From contig JBAZTX010000001.1 of the NCBI GenBank assembly GCA_041661725.1, positions 124,001 through 188,000 of the forward strand: DNA of 64,000 nucleotides, given 5' to 3'. Below the pieces are notes generated by a model that saw only the letters and a program-made list of their open reading frames with translations, did not search any database and was not told where the DNA came from. Position 1 is the first letter of the stretch. Each line of letters starts with the position of its first letter. Made by a program: the position numbers and the translations under genes. Source of the DNA: MWCR01 sp041661725 (GTDB lineage: Bacteria > Patescibacteriota > Patescibacteriia > 2-12-FULL-60-25). Shown piece by piece: positions 1 to 7,584 of the stretch.

Positions 1-2
1 TG

Positions 3-1106
3 AGTGCGCAAGATCCGTCCAATCCTTCTCTGCCGTGGTATTGGTCAAAAGACGGATGGGGCAATAACACATCGTTATATACTTATCCCGTTGCAGGCTA
101 CAACGGAGGAATCGGTTTGGAGACAAAGATTACTCAATATTCAAACGGCGATGCCAAGTGGGTATTTGATTCGGTGTATGTCACGCCGGGCGAGAACTAC
201 AAATATAGCGATTACTACAAATCCAATGTTTCATCTTTTGTGACGGCTGAGTTTCAGATGGCCGACGGATCGTTGAGCTACGAAGATGTTGCAACGCCCG
301 CAGTCGCTGCGGATTGGAGTCCTGTCAGCGTAACAATAAATGCGCCTATTGGTGCGCAGAAGATGACTGTCTTCCACTTGATCAATAAAGTCGGAACTTT
401 GACCGCCAGCGCTTTTTCGCTGCAGCATATCGCTGGTGCGGAGTTGAACGAGGGCATGGTCACGCTAAGTTTTGACGATGGCTACAAAAGCGTTTATGAC
501 AATGCAAGGCCGATTTTGAATGCGGCCGGAATAGATGTCACGCTGTACATTGTTAGTACATATCTTGACGGCTCTGATTCATTCTATATGACTGCCGCAC
601 AAATGCTGGAGTTGAATGCCGACGGCAATGAGATTGGTTCACATACGAGAACGCATCCGTTTTTGAGTCAAGTGACGGCAGCCAAATTGAAACGTGAAGT
701 CACGGATTCCAGAACGGAGTTGCTCGCCATGGGAGCGACCCCTGTCACCACCTTCGCCTATCCGTACGGGGATTACACGCAGGCCGTCGTGCAGGCTGTA
801 AAAGACGCCGGTTATCTCGGCGCGCGCAGCGTTGAGTCTGGTTATAACGACAAAGCGTCCGACAAGTTTTTGCTTATGGATCAGCATGTGACTTCCGATG
901 TAACCGTCAATCAGATTAAAGCCTGGATAGATCAGGCCAAAGCGCAAAAAAAGTGGTTGATACTCGAGATGCATCAACAAGATAACAGCGGGGAGTTGTA
1001 TAGCAATACTCCGCAGACATTACAGAGCGTTGCCGACTACATTAACCAGACGGGCATAAAGCATGTCACGGTTGAACAGGGGCTGAATATACTTAACGCT
1101 CCTTAG
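3..1106 (+). CDS. polysaccharide deacetylase (NodB-like, CE4), 5' end outside window
   Basis: A secreted or surface carbohydrate esterase that would remove N-acetyl groups from an extracellular polysaccharide or peptidoglycan. The frame is open from base 3 with no stop, so the N-terminus lies outside the window; the TTG at 117 is not the true start. About 140 visible residues come first and look like a beta-sandwich, carbohydrate-binding-like module. The NodB domain follows. It shows the catalytic/metal motif SFDDGY, the paired metal histidines in SHTRTHP, and the later FAYPYGDY motif. A GC-poor gap of 25 bp separates it from the next plus-strand gene, another exported protein, so the pair may be co-transcribed. 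Fold assignment of the N-terminal module is inference; the esterase family is clear. Confidence 0.85.
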   Translation, partial: SAQDPSNPSLPWYWSKDGWGNNTSLYTYPVAGYNGGIGLETKITQYSNGDAKWVFDSVYVTPGENYKYSDYYKSNVSSFVTAEFQMADGSLSYEDVATPAVAADWSPVSVTINAPIGAQKMTVFHLINKVGTLTASAFSLQHIAGAELNEGMVTLSFDDGYKSVYDNARPILNAAGIDVTLYIVSTYLDGSDSFYMTAAQMLELNADGNEIGSHTRTHPFLSQVTAAKLKREVTDSRTELLAMGATPVTTFAYPYGDYTQAVVQAVKDAGYLGARSVESGYNDKASDKFLLMDQHVTSDVTVNQIKAWIDQAKAQKKWLILEMHQQDNSGELYSNTPQTLQSVADYINQTGIKHVTVEQGLNILNAP

Positions 1107-1131
1107 AGTCCATCAAGTCCTTAATATTGTT

Positions 1132-2394
1132 ATGTTAAAGCTTGCCATGCTGCAATCCACTGTGCTTGCTGCGGTGATGATAATTGCTCCGGTCGGCAGC
1201 GTGGCGATCGGGCCAGGCAGCTTGGTTAAGGGTAGCGGTGCGGCGGTTTACTATGTTGCGGACGATGACAAGCGGCACGCATTTCCCAATCAAAGCGTAT
1301 ATTCAAGTTGGTATCAGACAAGTTCGCAATCAATTATTACATTGAATAATAACTTGTTGGCCGAACTGGGTTTGGGAGAAAATGTGACCTATCGTCCCGG
1401 GTCGACATTGGCAAAGATCGCGACAGATCCAAAAGTTTATGCAGTTTCGCGTTATAGCGTCTTGCATTGGGTGATAACCGAAGATTTAGCCGCAGCTTTG
1501 TACGGTCAAAGCTGGAACAAGAGAATTGTTGATGTGCCGGACGTGTTTTTTAACGATTACACTGTTGGTACTCCAATCACCAAGGTTACGGATTACGATA
1601 TGAAAAAAGAAATCGCGGCGGCACGCACACTGCAAGATAATGTGCAGTCAAACTCATCCGCGACGGACGGATGGCTGATGCCCAACCAAAAACGTAGGGC
1701 AGAACAGCTTACAACCGTCTTCGAAAACGGCGCGCCCGAGTTTGACTACGGATATGTTGAGAATCTGGATGACGGGCGCGGTTACACTGTGGGGCGCGTA
1801 GGTTTTACTACAGCCACGGGCGATGCCTATCTAGTTGTGGAGCGGTACGCCGAACTCGCGTCCCATAGTCCATTAACTTCCTATCTTCCGCGGCTTAAAG
1901 AATTGGCTGACAACGAAGATTCGTCTGTCGACGGTCTGTCCGGCTTTCCGCAAACCTGGTTAACAGCAGCGGATGATCCGATCTTTAGAGCGGTACAAGA
2001 TGCGGTTACGGATGAGTTGTATTACATTCCGGCCATGCAAACGTCTGATGAATTTGGTTTACATTATGCGTTGAGTCGCGCAGTAATCTTTGACACGATA
2101 ATCCAACATGGCGGCGGCAATGGTCCGGACAGCTTGTCTGCGATTGTTGTGCGCACGAATCAAACGGCCGGCGGGAGTCCAAAGTCAGGGATCGACGAAA
2201 AAATATGGCTCAAAATTTTTCTCGCAACAAGACGAGAAGATTTGACCAACCCCAGCGATTCTTCCACAAAAGATGTCTGGGCCGAATCAGTCGGACGAGT
2301 TGATATTTTGAGGTCAATAGCGGATTCCGGCAACTATGATCTCGACGGTCCGATCGTCATCAGCTCGCCGGATTACAATGCGACTATAAACTGA
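1132..2394 (+). CDS. exported surface protein with CPR-type N-terminal domain
   Basis: No enzyme family recognised. The protein (420 aa) begins with a short hydrophobic signal-like segment (residues 4-25) and then a domain of about 120 residues with motifs I associate with Patescibacteria surface proteins: PGSLVKG, YYVADDDKRHAFPN, VTYRPGS, DPKVYAVS and VPDVFFNDYTVG. The remaining 270 residues, after a linker near residue 165, resemble nothing I know. A role in the cell-surface layer or in attachment is inferred from the signal segment and its deacetylase neighbour. It is followed by 240 bp of dispersed repeats, so it probably ends its transcription unit. Confidence 0.6.
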   Translation: MLKLAMLQSTVLAAVMIIAPVGSVAIGPGSLVKGSGAAVYYVADDDKRHAFPNQSVYSSWYQTSSQSIITLNNNLLAELGLGENVTYRPGSTLAKIATDPKVYAVSRYSVLHWVITEDLAAALYGQSWNKRIVDVPDVFFNDYTVGTPITKVTDYDMKKEIAAARTLQDNVQSNSSATDGWLMPNQKRRAEQLTTVFENGAPEFDYGYVENLDDGRGYTVGRVGFTTATGDAYLVVERYAELASHSPLTSYLPRLKELADNEDSSVDGLSGFPQTWLTAADDPIFRAVQDAVTDELYYIPAMQTSDEFGLHYALSRAVIFDTIIQHGGGNGPDSLSAIVVRTNQTAGGSPKSGIDEKIWLKIFLATRREDLTNPSDSSTKDVWAESVGRVDILRSIADSGNYDLDGPIVISSPDYNATIN

Positions 2395-2403
2395 CAAAGC
2401 CTC

Positions 2404-2582
2404 CCTTCTGTCATTGCGAGCGAAGTTGGACGGAGCGCGGCAATCTCACCTCTGTCATCTCGACCGTAACACAGCGGAGTGGAGAGATCCCTTGTACTAA
2501 ATGACAAAGCAACTGTGTATATATGCAATGAGATTTCTCCACTTCGCTTTTGCGCTCCGGTCGAAATGACAGAGGGGGAGGA
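2404..2582. repeat. dispersed intergenic repeat cluster (GTCATTGCGAG family)
   Basis: Fills the gap between the surface protein and the glyoxalase-fold gene. It holds a copy of the GTCATTGCGAGCGAAG...GGCAATCTC unit, then an inverted pair in which CTGTCATCTCGACCG near 2453 faces CGGTCGAAATGACAG near 2558, so the transcript would fold into a long hairpin. The same cores recur at 4884, 19011, 43974 and 48130. The AT-rich end (2598-2635) carries a second family, ATTCATAATTCTTAATTC. Confidence 0.8.
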
Positions 2583-2637
2583 TTGCTCTGATAGAGATGA
2601 ATAAATTCATAATTCTTAATTCATAATTTTCAAATAT

Positions 2638-3024
2638 ATGTTTCGCCCCGTACATTTTGAAATTCATTGCACTGACATTGATCGTGCAAGCAAGTTCTAT
2701 AAAACTATTTTCGGTTGGGAAATTACAAAATGGAGCGAAGGTGATTACTGGATGGTTTCTACTGGAGAGAAAAGCGACGATGGTATCAATGGCGGAATGA
2801 TGTTGCGTAAAGGTTCTGCGCCAAAAGAGGGTTCTGCAGTCAACGCATTTGTTTGTACGCAGACTGTCCCCTCTCTGGACGAGTCCATGGCTGCGGTGAC
2901 CTTAAACGGAGGAAAAATCGCACTCGATAAAATGGCGGTCAAAGGCATGGGCTGGGTTGCTTACGGCATTGATACGGAAGGCAACATTTTTGGCATGATG
3001 CAACTGGATAAAGAGGCTGTATAG
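2638..3024 (+). CDS. VOC superfamily (glyoxalase/bleomycin-resistance fold) protein
   Basis: A 128-aa single-domain protein of the vicinal oxygen chelate superfamily; length and layout (two beta-alpha-beta-beta-beta halves) are typical. It opens with VHFEIHCTDIDRASKFYKTIFGWE, shortened here to its hallmark IHCTDIDRASKFYKTIFGW, which contains the usual first metal-ligand region and the FGW turn. The second half ends with the characteristic DTEGNIFGMMQ. Such proteins bind a divalent metal or a hydrophobic ligand; the substrate cannot be read from sequence. It stands alone between repeat DNA and the ABC-F gene 56 bp downstream. Confidence 0.85.
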   Translation: MFRPVHFEIHCTDIDRASKFYKTIFGWEITKWSEGDYWMVSTGEKSDDGINGGMMLRKGSAPKEGSAVNAFVCTQTVPSLDESMAAVTLNGGKIALDKMAVKGMGWVAYGIDTEGNIFGMMQLDKEAV

Positions 3025-3080
3025 CCTCTTTTTAGTATCAATTAATGACAATCTTGCGGTTTTCTGTCATACTGGCGCCC

Positions 3081-4883
3081 ATGTCCATAGTCTTGCAATT
3101 TCAGGATATATCCAAATCTTTCGGCAATCGAAGGCTTTTTGATGATGCAACCGTTTCCATCGCGGAAGGACAAAAGATCGGGTTGATCGGTGCAAACGGT
3201 TCGGGTAAGACGACGTTGATGCGCATGATTTTGGGGCAAGAAGCTCTTGATAGCGGTTCGGTTAACCTGCATCCAAATACTCGACTTGGTTATCTTGAGC
3301 AGAACGAAGTTTTTCCGCCGGACGAAACGGTGGTCGATTACCTTGTCCGCGTGTCAGATCGCGAGCCTTGGGAGTGCGCCAAGATGGCGGGAGCGTTTGA
3401 GATCAAAAAAGAAAAGTTGGAAGTAAAGTTTTTGAGTCTTTCCGGCGGTTATCAAATGCGCGTGCGTTTGGCCGGCATCCTCGTCCGGCAGCCAAATCTT
3501 TTATTGCTTGACGAACCTACGAACTATCTTGATTTGCAGACCGTGCTTTTGCTGGAAGAAGTTCTCCGCACTTATCGCGGTGCTCTGCTGCTCATTTCGC
3601 ATGACCGTGAATTTTTAAAAAACGTCTGCACCCATACTTTGGAGTTAGACAATCAAAAGCTGACTTTATTCCCCGGCAACGTAGAGGCATATCTTGAGTT
3701 TAAAGAAGGACGCTTGGAAGAAGCTAGGCGTTACAATAAAAAGATAGAGGCGCAGCGTCGTCATTTGCAGGGGTTCGTCGACAAGTTTCGTGCAAAAGCC
3801 TCCAAGGCAACGCAGGCGCAATCCAAGATGAAGCAAATCGATAAATTGCAGACAATTGAAATTGCACATTCGATGCGAACCGTACGCATAAAAATAACAG
3901 CGCCGCCGCAGAAAAAAGCCGTGGCGCTGGAATGCAAAGATCTATCAGTTGGTTATTCTGCGGACAAACCTGTGCTCGAACATATTGATTTTGAGATAAA
4001 TCGCGGCGAACATTTGGCGGTTTTGGGAGAAAACGGTCAAGGCAAGTCGACCTTCCTAAAAACGATCGCCGAACAACTACCTTTGCTCTCCGGTTCGTTT
4101 AAGTGGGGCTACAACCTTCGCGTGGCTTATTACGCTCAGCATGTTCCGCTGATGCTTCCGACGATCGGCTCTGCCGGCGATTACTTGGTTTCCGCATCGG
4201 GACGCGCTTTGCCGGAAGATCTTTTGCGCATGGCGAGTAATTTTTTGTTCACCAAAAATGATTTGGAAAAACCAATCTCCGTTCTTTCGGGCGGCGAGCG
4301 AGCACGTCTTTGTCTTGCCGGCATTTGTCTCGGCAGATACGACGTTTTAGTTTTTGACGAACCGACCAATCATCTGGATTTTGATACGGTGGAAGCGTTG
4401 GGAGAAGCTCTGTCTGAATTTGAAGGCACGATTATTTTTGTCAGCCACAGCCGAACTTTTGTTTCGCAGATTGCAACTTCCATTTTGGAAATCAAAGACG
4501 GCCGTGCAAAACGCTATCCTTACCCGTACGAAATTTACGTTTACGAATTAAAAACGCACGAAAAGTTTACTTTGGAGGAAGATGAAAAACCAATCGTGGA
4601 AGGCACGATCCCCTACATGCGAACCAAAGTCGATATTTTTGGCGACATCCAACAAACGAAAAACGGTCTTAAACGTCTTGAGCACGACATGGAGGCACTG
4701 ACTAAAGAAAAAAATACAATTCTGCAATATTTTGTCGAACATCCGACTCCGCCCAATGTTCAAAAAGCCAAGCGCCTCAAAGATCTGGACGAACAAATTC
4801 TCGCCCGCGAATCGGATTGGATAAAATCTCAAGAAAGTTTGGAAACTTTCAAGAAAGAGATGAAGACCGCGGAGATTCAATAG
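3081..4883 (+). CDS. ABC-F family ATPase, ribosome-associated type
   Basis: A soluble protein of two fused ABC ATPase domains and no membrane segments, the ABC-F class that acts on ribosomes as a translation factor (Uup/EttA/YdiF relatives). Domain 1 has Walker A GANGSGKT, signature LSGGYQMR and Walker B LLLLDEPTNYLD. Domain 2 has GENGQGKS, LSGGERAR and VLVFDEPTNHLD. The inter-domain linker is charged and helical, and a C-terminal coiled coil follows residue 530. The ATG at 3081 (MSIVLQFQD) is preferred over an upstream ATG at 3045 because family members begin just before this strand; this gives 600 aa. It converges on the Nudix gene, the two being separated by only 32 bp of repeat DNA. The subfamily is not resolved. 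Confidence 0.85.
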   Translation: MSIVLQFQDISKSFGNRRLFDDATVSIAEGQKIGLIGANGSGKTTLMRMILGQEALDSGSVNLHPNTRLGYLEQNEVFPPDETVVDYLVRVSDREPWECAKMAGAFEIKKEKLEVKFLSLSGGYQMRVRLAGILVRQPNLLLLDEPTNYLDLQTVLLLEEVLRTYRGALLLISHDREFLKNVCTHTLELDNQKLTLFPGNVEAYLEFKEGRLEEARRYNKKIEAQRRHLQGFVDKFRAKASKATQAQSKMKQIDKLQTIEIAHSMRTVRIKITAPPQKKAVALECKDLSVGYSADKPVLEHIDFEINRGEHLAVLGENGQGKSTFLKTIAEQLPLLSGSFKWGYNLRVAYYAQHVPLMLPTIGSAGDYLVSASGRALPEDLLRMASNFLFTKNDLEKPISVLSGGERARLCLAGICLGRYDVLVFDEPTNHLDFDTVEALGEALSEFEGTIIFVSHSRTFVSQIATSILEIKDGRAKRYPYPYEIYVYELKTHEKFTLEEDEKPIVEGTIPYMRTKVDIFGDIQQTKNGLKRLEHDMEALTKEKNTILQYFVEHPTPPNVQKAKRLKDLDEQILARESDWIKSQESLETFKKEMKTAEIQ

Positions 4884-4950
4884 TGTCATTGCGAGCGCAG
4901 TCCGACTCCTCTCTGTCATTGCGAGGAGTCCGACGACGTGGCAATCCGGG
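4884..4950. repeat. dispersed repeat between convergent genes, overlapping a CDS end
   Basis: Two head-to-tail copies of the TGTCATTGCGAG unit separate the convergent ABC-F and Nudix genes. The second copy runs into the Nudix reading frame and encodes its last dozen residues. Confidence 0.75.
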
Positions 4951-5494
4951 CTGATTGCATTTTTAGTTTCACTTCCTCAATCACCTCATCCCAATAACTG
5001 CCGTGCTGCGCGTATTTTTCTGTATGATTTTTTAAATCAGCCTCCAGCTCGTCAATCGATATGAATTTAACTTCCGCAACTTCTCCGTCATCCATTCTGA
5101 AAGTGTTGGTACCACCGTCAAACTTTAAAAAATAGACGTAGCAGAACTCATCATTTTTCATCTGCGGCGTGTCGATTTTCAATTCCCTGATTTTGAAAAA
5201 CTGCAAATCCTCGGGTTTTACGGTCAGGCCGATTTCTTCTCTCGTCTCTCTGATAGCGGCATCGACTTCGCTCTCACCCGCTCCAGCGTGTCCGGCCGCA
5301 GAAATATCCCATCGGTCGGGATAAAGATCTTTTGTCTTTGCCCTTAACTGCAAAAGTATTTCGCCTTTTGAATTATAAATCCAAACATGCGCAGCCCTGT
5401 GCCACGATCCGTCTTTGTGCGCCGCATGTTTCATTTTTCTGACGCCAATCGGTCTGTTATCAGCGTCGTAGATATCAATTAGTTCGTCGGGCAT
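4916..5494 (-). CDS. Nudix hydrolase (YfcD/isopentenyl-isomerase-like group)
   Basis: Hydrolyses a nucleoside diphosphate linked to another moiety, or a related pyrophosphate; the substrate is unknown. The Nudix box is intact: G, five residues, E, seven residues, then REEIGL (GHAGAGESEVDAAIRETREE). The N-terminal DELIDIYDADNRPIGVRKM and the region with WDISAAGH match the YfcD/IDI-like subgroup. The last residues, about SARIATSSDSSQ, are encoded by the GTCATTGCGAG dispersed repeat at the gene end and so are probably not ancestral. No second gene follows it on this strand. Confidence 0.85.
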   Translation of the reverse strand: MPDELIDIYDADNRPIGVRKMKHAAHKDGSWHRAAHVWIYNSKGEILLQLRAKTKDLYPDRWDISAAGHAGAGESEVDAAIRETREEIGLTVKPEDLQFFKIRELKIDTPQMKNDEFCYVYFLKFDGGTNTFRMDDGEVAEVKFISIDELEADLKNHTEKYAQHGSYWDEVIEEVKLKMQSARIATSSDSSQ

Positions 5495-5524
5495 ATTTCT
5501 TAATTGTACAGCAATCTCGCGATC

Positions 5525-5555
5525 TTGACATTTAACGGAAAATACGACTTACTAT
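5525..5555 (+). promoter_or_regulatory. possible sigma-70 promoter for the 5597-5989 gene
   Basis: A perfect TTGACA at 5525-5530 and TACTAT at 5550-5555. The 19-bp spacer is longer than optimal, so this is tentative. It lies 42 bp before the chosen ATG. Confidence 0.35.
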
Positions 5556-5596
5556 CAGGACGGTTCGCAGCTTTCACTCAAGCCAAGAGGTGTCAG

Positions 5597-5989
5597 ATGT
5601 CGCAGGTTGATCTATTCCACAGCAACGGTATCACGCAGATCGTGGTGCTTATTCAACAGAGCGCGCTTCGCAGTCGCGGCCAGTCGCACTCTCATGATAC
5701 TGTCTTCTTTAAGATTGCCGCATTGGGTGAGGATGGCAAGGCGTTTCGCGGAAACTACGTCTACAAATACTGGGCAGGCGGCAAAGAAGAGCTCTCCGGC
5801 AGCGTGAGCGAGGTGATTTCCAATGAGGAGCATGCTCGCCTGGTCGCGGAACGCGGCACGATGGAATCGCCCAAGCCTTTCAACCCGAAAGCCCCGCGCT
5901 TTTGTATCAGTTGCGGAGAACGGATGCGGAAGTACGAAAATCGAAACGGCACTGTCTGGAAGTGCTGCAACGGCCATAGTCTGCGTTAG
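5597..5989 (+). CDS. small protein with C-terminal zinc ribbon, function unknown
   Basis: A 130-aa protein of unknown function. Its C-terminus carries four cysteines, CISCG...WKCCNGH, a plausible zinc ribbon. The central part (KAFRGNYVYKYWAGGKEE) looks like a small beta barrel or domain with basic residues, so nucleic-acid or protein binding is possible but unproven. The ATG at 5597 is chosen because AAGAGGTG lies just before it; an earlier ATG at 5504 would place the likely promoter inside the gene. The gene has its own promoter-like sequence and a strong terminator, and is GC-richer than the housekeeping genes nearby, like several other isolated genes here. Confidence 0.7.
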   Translation: MSQVDLFHSNGITQIVVLIQQSALRSRGQSHSHDTVFFKIAALGEDGKAFRGNYVYKYWAGGKEELSGSVSEVISNEEHARLVAERGTMESPKPFNPKAPRFCISCGERMRKYENRNGTVWKCCNGHSLR

Positions 5990-6045
5990 AGGTACAAGTG
6001 GTTGAATTCAAGCCGTTCAGCGTCTTCCATGCCTATCTCGCTTTG

Positions 6046-6077
6046 CCTCCGTCTGCTAAGTAGACGGAGGTATTTTT
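6046..6077 (+). terminator. rho-independent terminator after the zinc-ribbon gene
   Basis: Perfect 9-bp stem CCTCCGTCT / AGACGGAGG with a 7-nt loop, followed by TATTTTT. It overlaps the 3' end of the minus-strand lipoprotein gene by a few bases. Confidence 0.85.
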
Positions 6078-6648
6078 ATAACCTTTCTAGAACTTTCTGT
6101 GCCAGATTTTTTTCCATGGTCAAATGTTTGACCTGATCGTCATTACCGACGCCAAGGCCGATGTCGATTGTAAAGTAGACTCCGTGAGCGTTGTCCAAAA
6201 CGCTTAAACCGCGTCCTATCCCCAAGCCGCTGCCGGCGTAATATGCGCCATCCCCTATCCCATCGACAGAATTCGCCCCGGCGATCATGGACAGGATTTG
6301 TTCGTATTGGCTTTGTGCCGTTAAACCATTCGCTTGTTTTGATGCGGGTATATCGCCGTTGCTGATGATTGAAAGCTGAACAAAATACATGTCGTCTTTT
6401 GAACCGTAAAAACAGATTTTCTGCCCAACGGCATTTGCCGTCGTATCATGTTTGTCTTGAGTCAAAGTCTGATTTGGAAAATCCGCAGAAAAGTCCGCCA
6501 AAGTAATCAACTCGCAAGGGTCGTAAGATTTTCCGGACGTTGACCCGGTCTTGGAAGTGTCGCCGGAAGTATTTTGACTGCTGCATCCTGCGCCCAAAGA
6601 TGCCAGGATAAGACCGAGCATCAAAGTTTTTGAAAATTGTTTTTGCAT
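6076..6648 (-). CDS. lipoprotein of unknown function
   Basis: A 190-aa exported protein. The N-terminus is a lipoprotein signal: MQKQFSKTL, a hydrophobic stretch, then the lipobox LGAGC with the acylated cysteine at about residue 22. A serine/threonine/glycine-rich spacer of some 18 residues separates the lipid anchor from the folded part, which contains DPCELITLADFSADFP and a glycine-rich region near residues 140-165. The DPC...D opening recalls DUF3558-like actinobacterial lipoproteins, but I would not assign it. No partner gene is evident. Confidence 0.75.
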   Translation of the reverse strand: MQKQFSKTLMLGLILASLGAGCSSQNTSGDTSKTGSTSGKSYDPCELITLADFSADFPNQTLTQDKHDTTANAVGQKICFYGSKDDMYFVQLSIISNGDIPASKQANGLTAQSQYEQILSMIAGANSVDGIGDGAYYAGSGLGIGRGLSVLDNAHGVYFTIDIGLGVGNDDQVKHLTMEKNLAQKVLERL

Positions 6649-6684
6649 GAATATATTTTACTTGATTGATGATGATTTGCCAAT

Positions 6685-6712
6685 AAAAAAAGCGGCGCTC
6701 GAGCGAGTGCCG
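6685..6712 (-). terminator. terminator of the 6714-7469 gene
   Basis: On the minus strand GGC-A-CTCG, a 2-nt loop, CGAG-C-GCC, then seven T residues. It begins immediately after the stop codon. Confidence 0.75.
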
Positions 6713-6713
6713 A

Positions 6714-7469
6714 CTAGGAAGCGAATTCGATGGAGATGATTTTACTGGACTCCATCGTCTGTCGTCTGCCGTTAATCTGTACATCGGCTACCAACGATCC
6801 GCCGACGTTGGCTGAGATGATGCGAACTTCCGTATACAGCACGCCAGTACCGACCTTGGCCATCTTGCGCAAACCATCCTGACCCGCAGCGTCGAATCGG
6901 TAGACGGAATTTGCGGTCTTGATTTCAACCGCTTGCAAAAGTCTCTTGTCAAAAGCCTTCCGTTTCTTCTCAAGGGTAGCTCGCAGATGAGCCACCTTCC
7001 GTATATACCGCTGCGCCACGGTCTTTGCCTCTCGCCATTTCTCGGGCCGTGGCAGACGTTCGACGCGAATGATGTGGCAGACGTAAACAAATTCTTCTCT
7101 TCCATCGAGATACTCGAAGGAGTAGTCGCGTCCAATGTCGATACTTCCGAGTCCCACCATATTCCAGACCATTTGCGGCAGGTGCGTGCAGGCAATGCCG
7201 GCGCCCGCTATCGTACCTTTGTGCGGGCGGATCGGAGTGCTTTTGTCATTGCCTGCGAGGTTGACCTTGCAATCAATGAAGCGGAAGACCGGCAGGCGTT
7301 TTTCTTCTGAGCTGTCGAATCCGATGATCTGAACGGTTAGGGTTTTTTGAGTCTTGAACACGACGTCTGTGGCTGTGATCTTGAGGATCTCGCCAAGCTG
7401 CATGTCGCTGTACGGCATTGTGTATTCAACGACTTGATTGAGTGCTTTGCTAAGGTGCGGATGGCTCAT
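6714..7469 (-). CDS. hypothetical protein (251 aa), self-contained gene
   Basis: Not recognised. The ATG at 7469 is chosen because GGAGG lies 7 nt upstream; an ATG 27 bp earlier has none. No signal peptide or membrane segment. Residues 1-100 look like mixed beta strands (KITATDVVFKTQKTLTVQII), residues 130-190 include a long basic helix (KTVAQRYIRKVAHLRATLEKKRKAF), shown here as KVAHLRATLEKKRKAF, and the C-terminus is beta again. Like PurL upstream, it is GC-rich, has a strong Shine-Dalgarno and is closed by its own terminator, unlike typical genes in this window. It lies 115 bp downstream of purL but a purL terminator intervenes. Confidence 0.65.
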   Translation of the reverse strand: MSHPHLSKALNQVVEYTMPYSDMQLGEILKITATDVVFKTQKTLTVQIIGFDSSEEKRLPVFRFIDCKVNLAGNDKSTPIRPHKGTIAGAGIACTHLPQMVWNMVGLGSIDIGRDYSFEYLDGREEFVYVCHIIRVERLPRPEKWREAKTVAQRYIRKVAHLRATLEKKRKAFDKRLLQAVEIKTANSVYRFDAAGQDGLRKMAKVGTGVLYTEVRIISANVGGSLVADVQINGRRQTMESSKIISIEFAS

Positions 7470-7532
7470 GTTTTCCTCCGGGTTATTTGCCGGCAATTAT
7501 CTTCCCACAGCTCTTTTAGTCGGTCAATATAT

Positions 7533-7563
7533 AAAAAAACCGCGATCACAGTACGTGCCGCGG
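7533..7563 (-). terminator. terminator of purL
   Basis: Minus strand: CCGCG stem, inner CAC/GTG pairing, CGCGG, then a run of seven T residues. A perfect 14-bp palindrome, GGACAGCGCTGTCC (7567-7580), lies between the purL stop and this hairpin and may add a second stem-loop. Confidence 0.7.
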
Positions 7564-7584
7564 GGTGGACAGCGCTGTCCAAGG

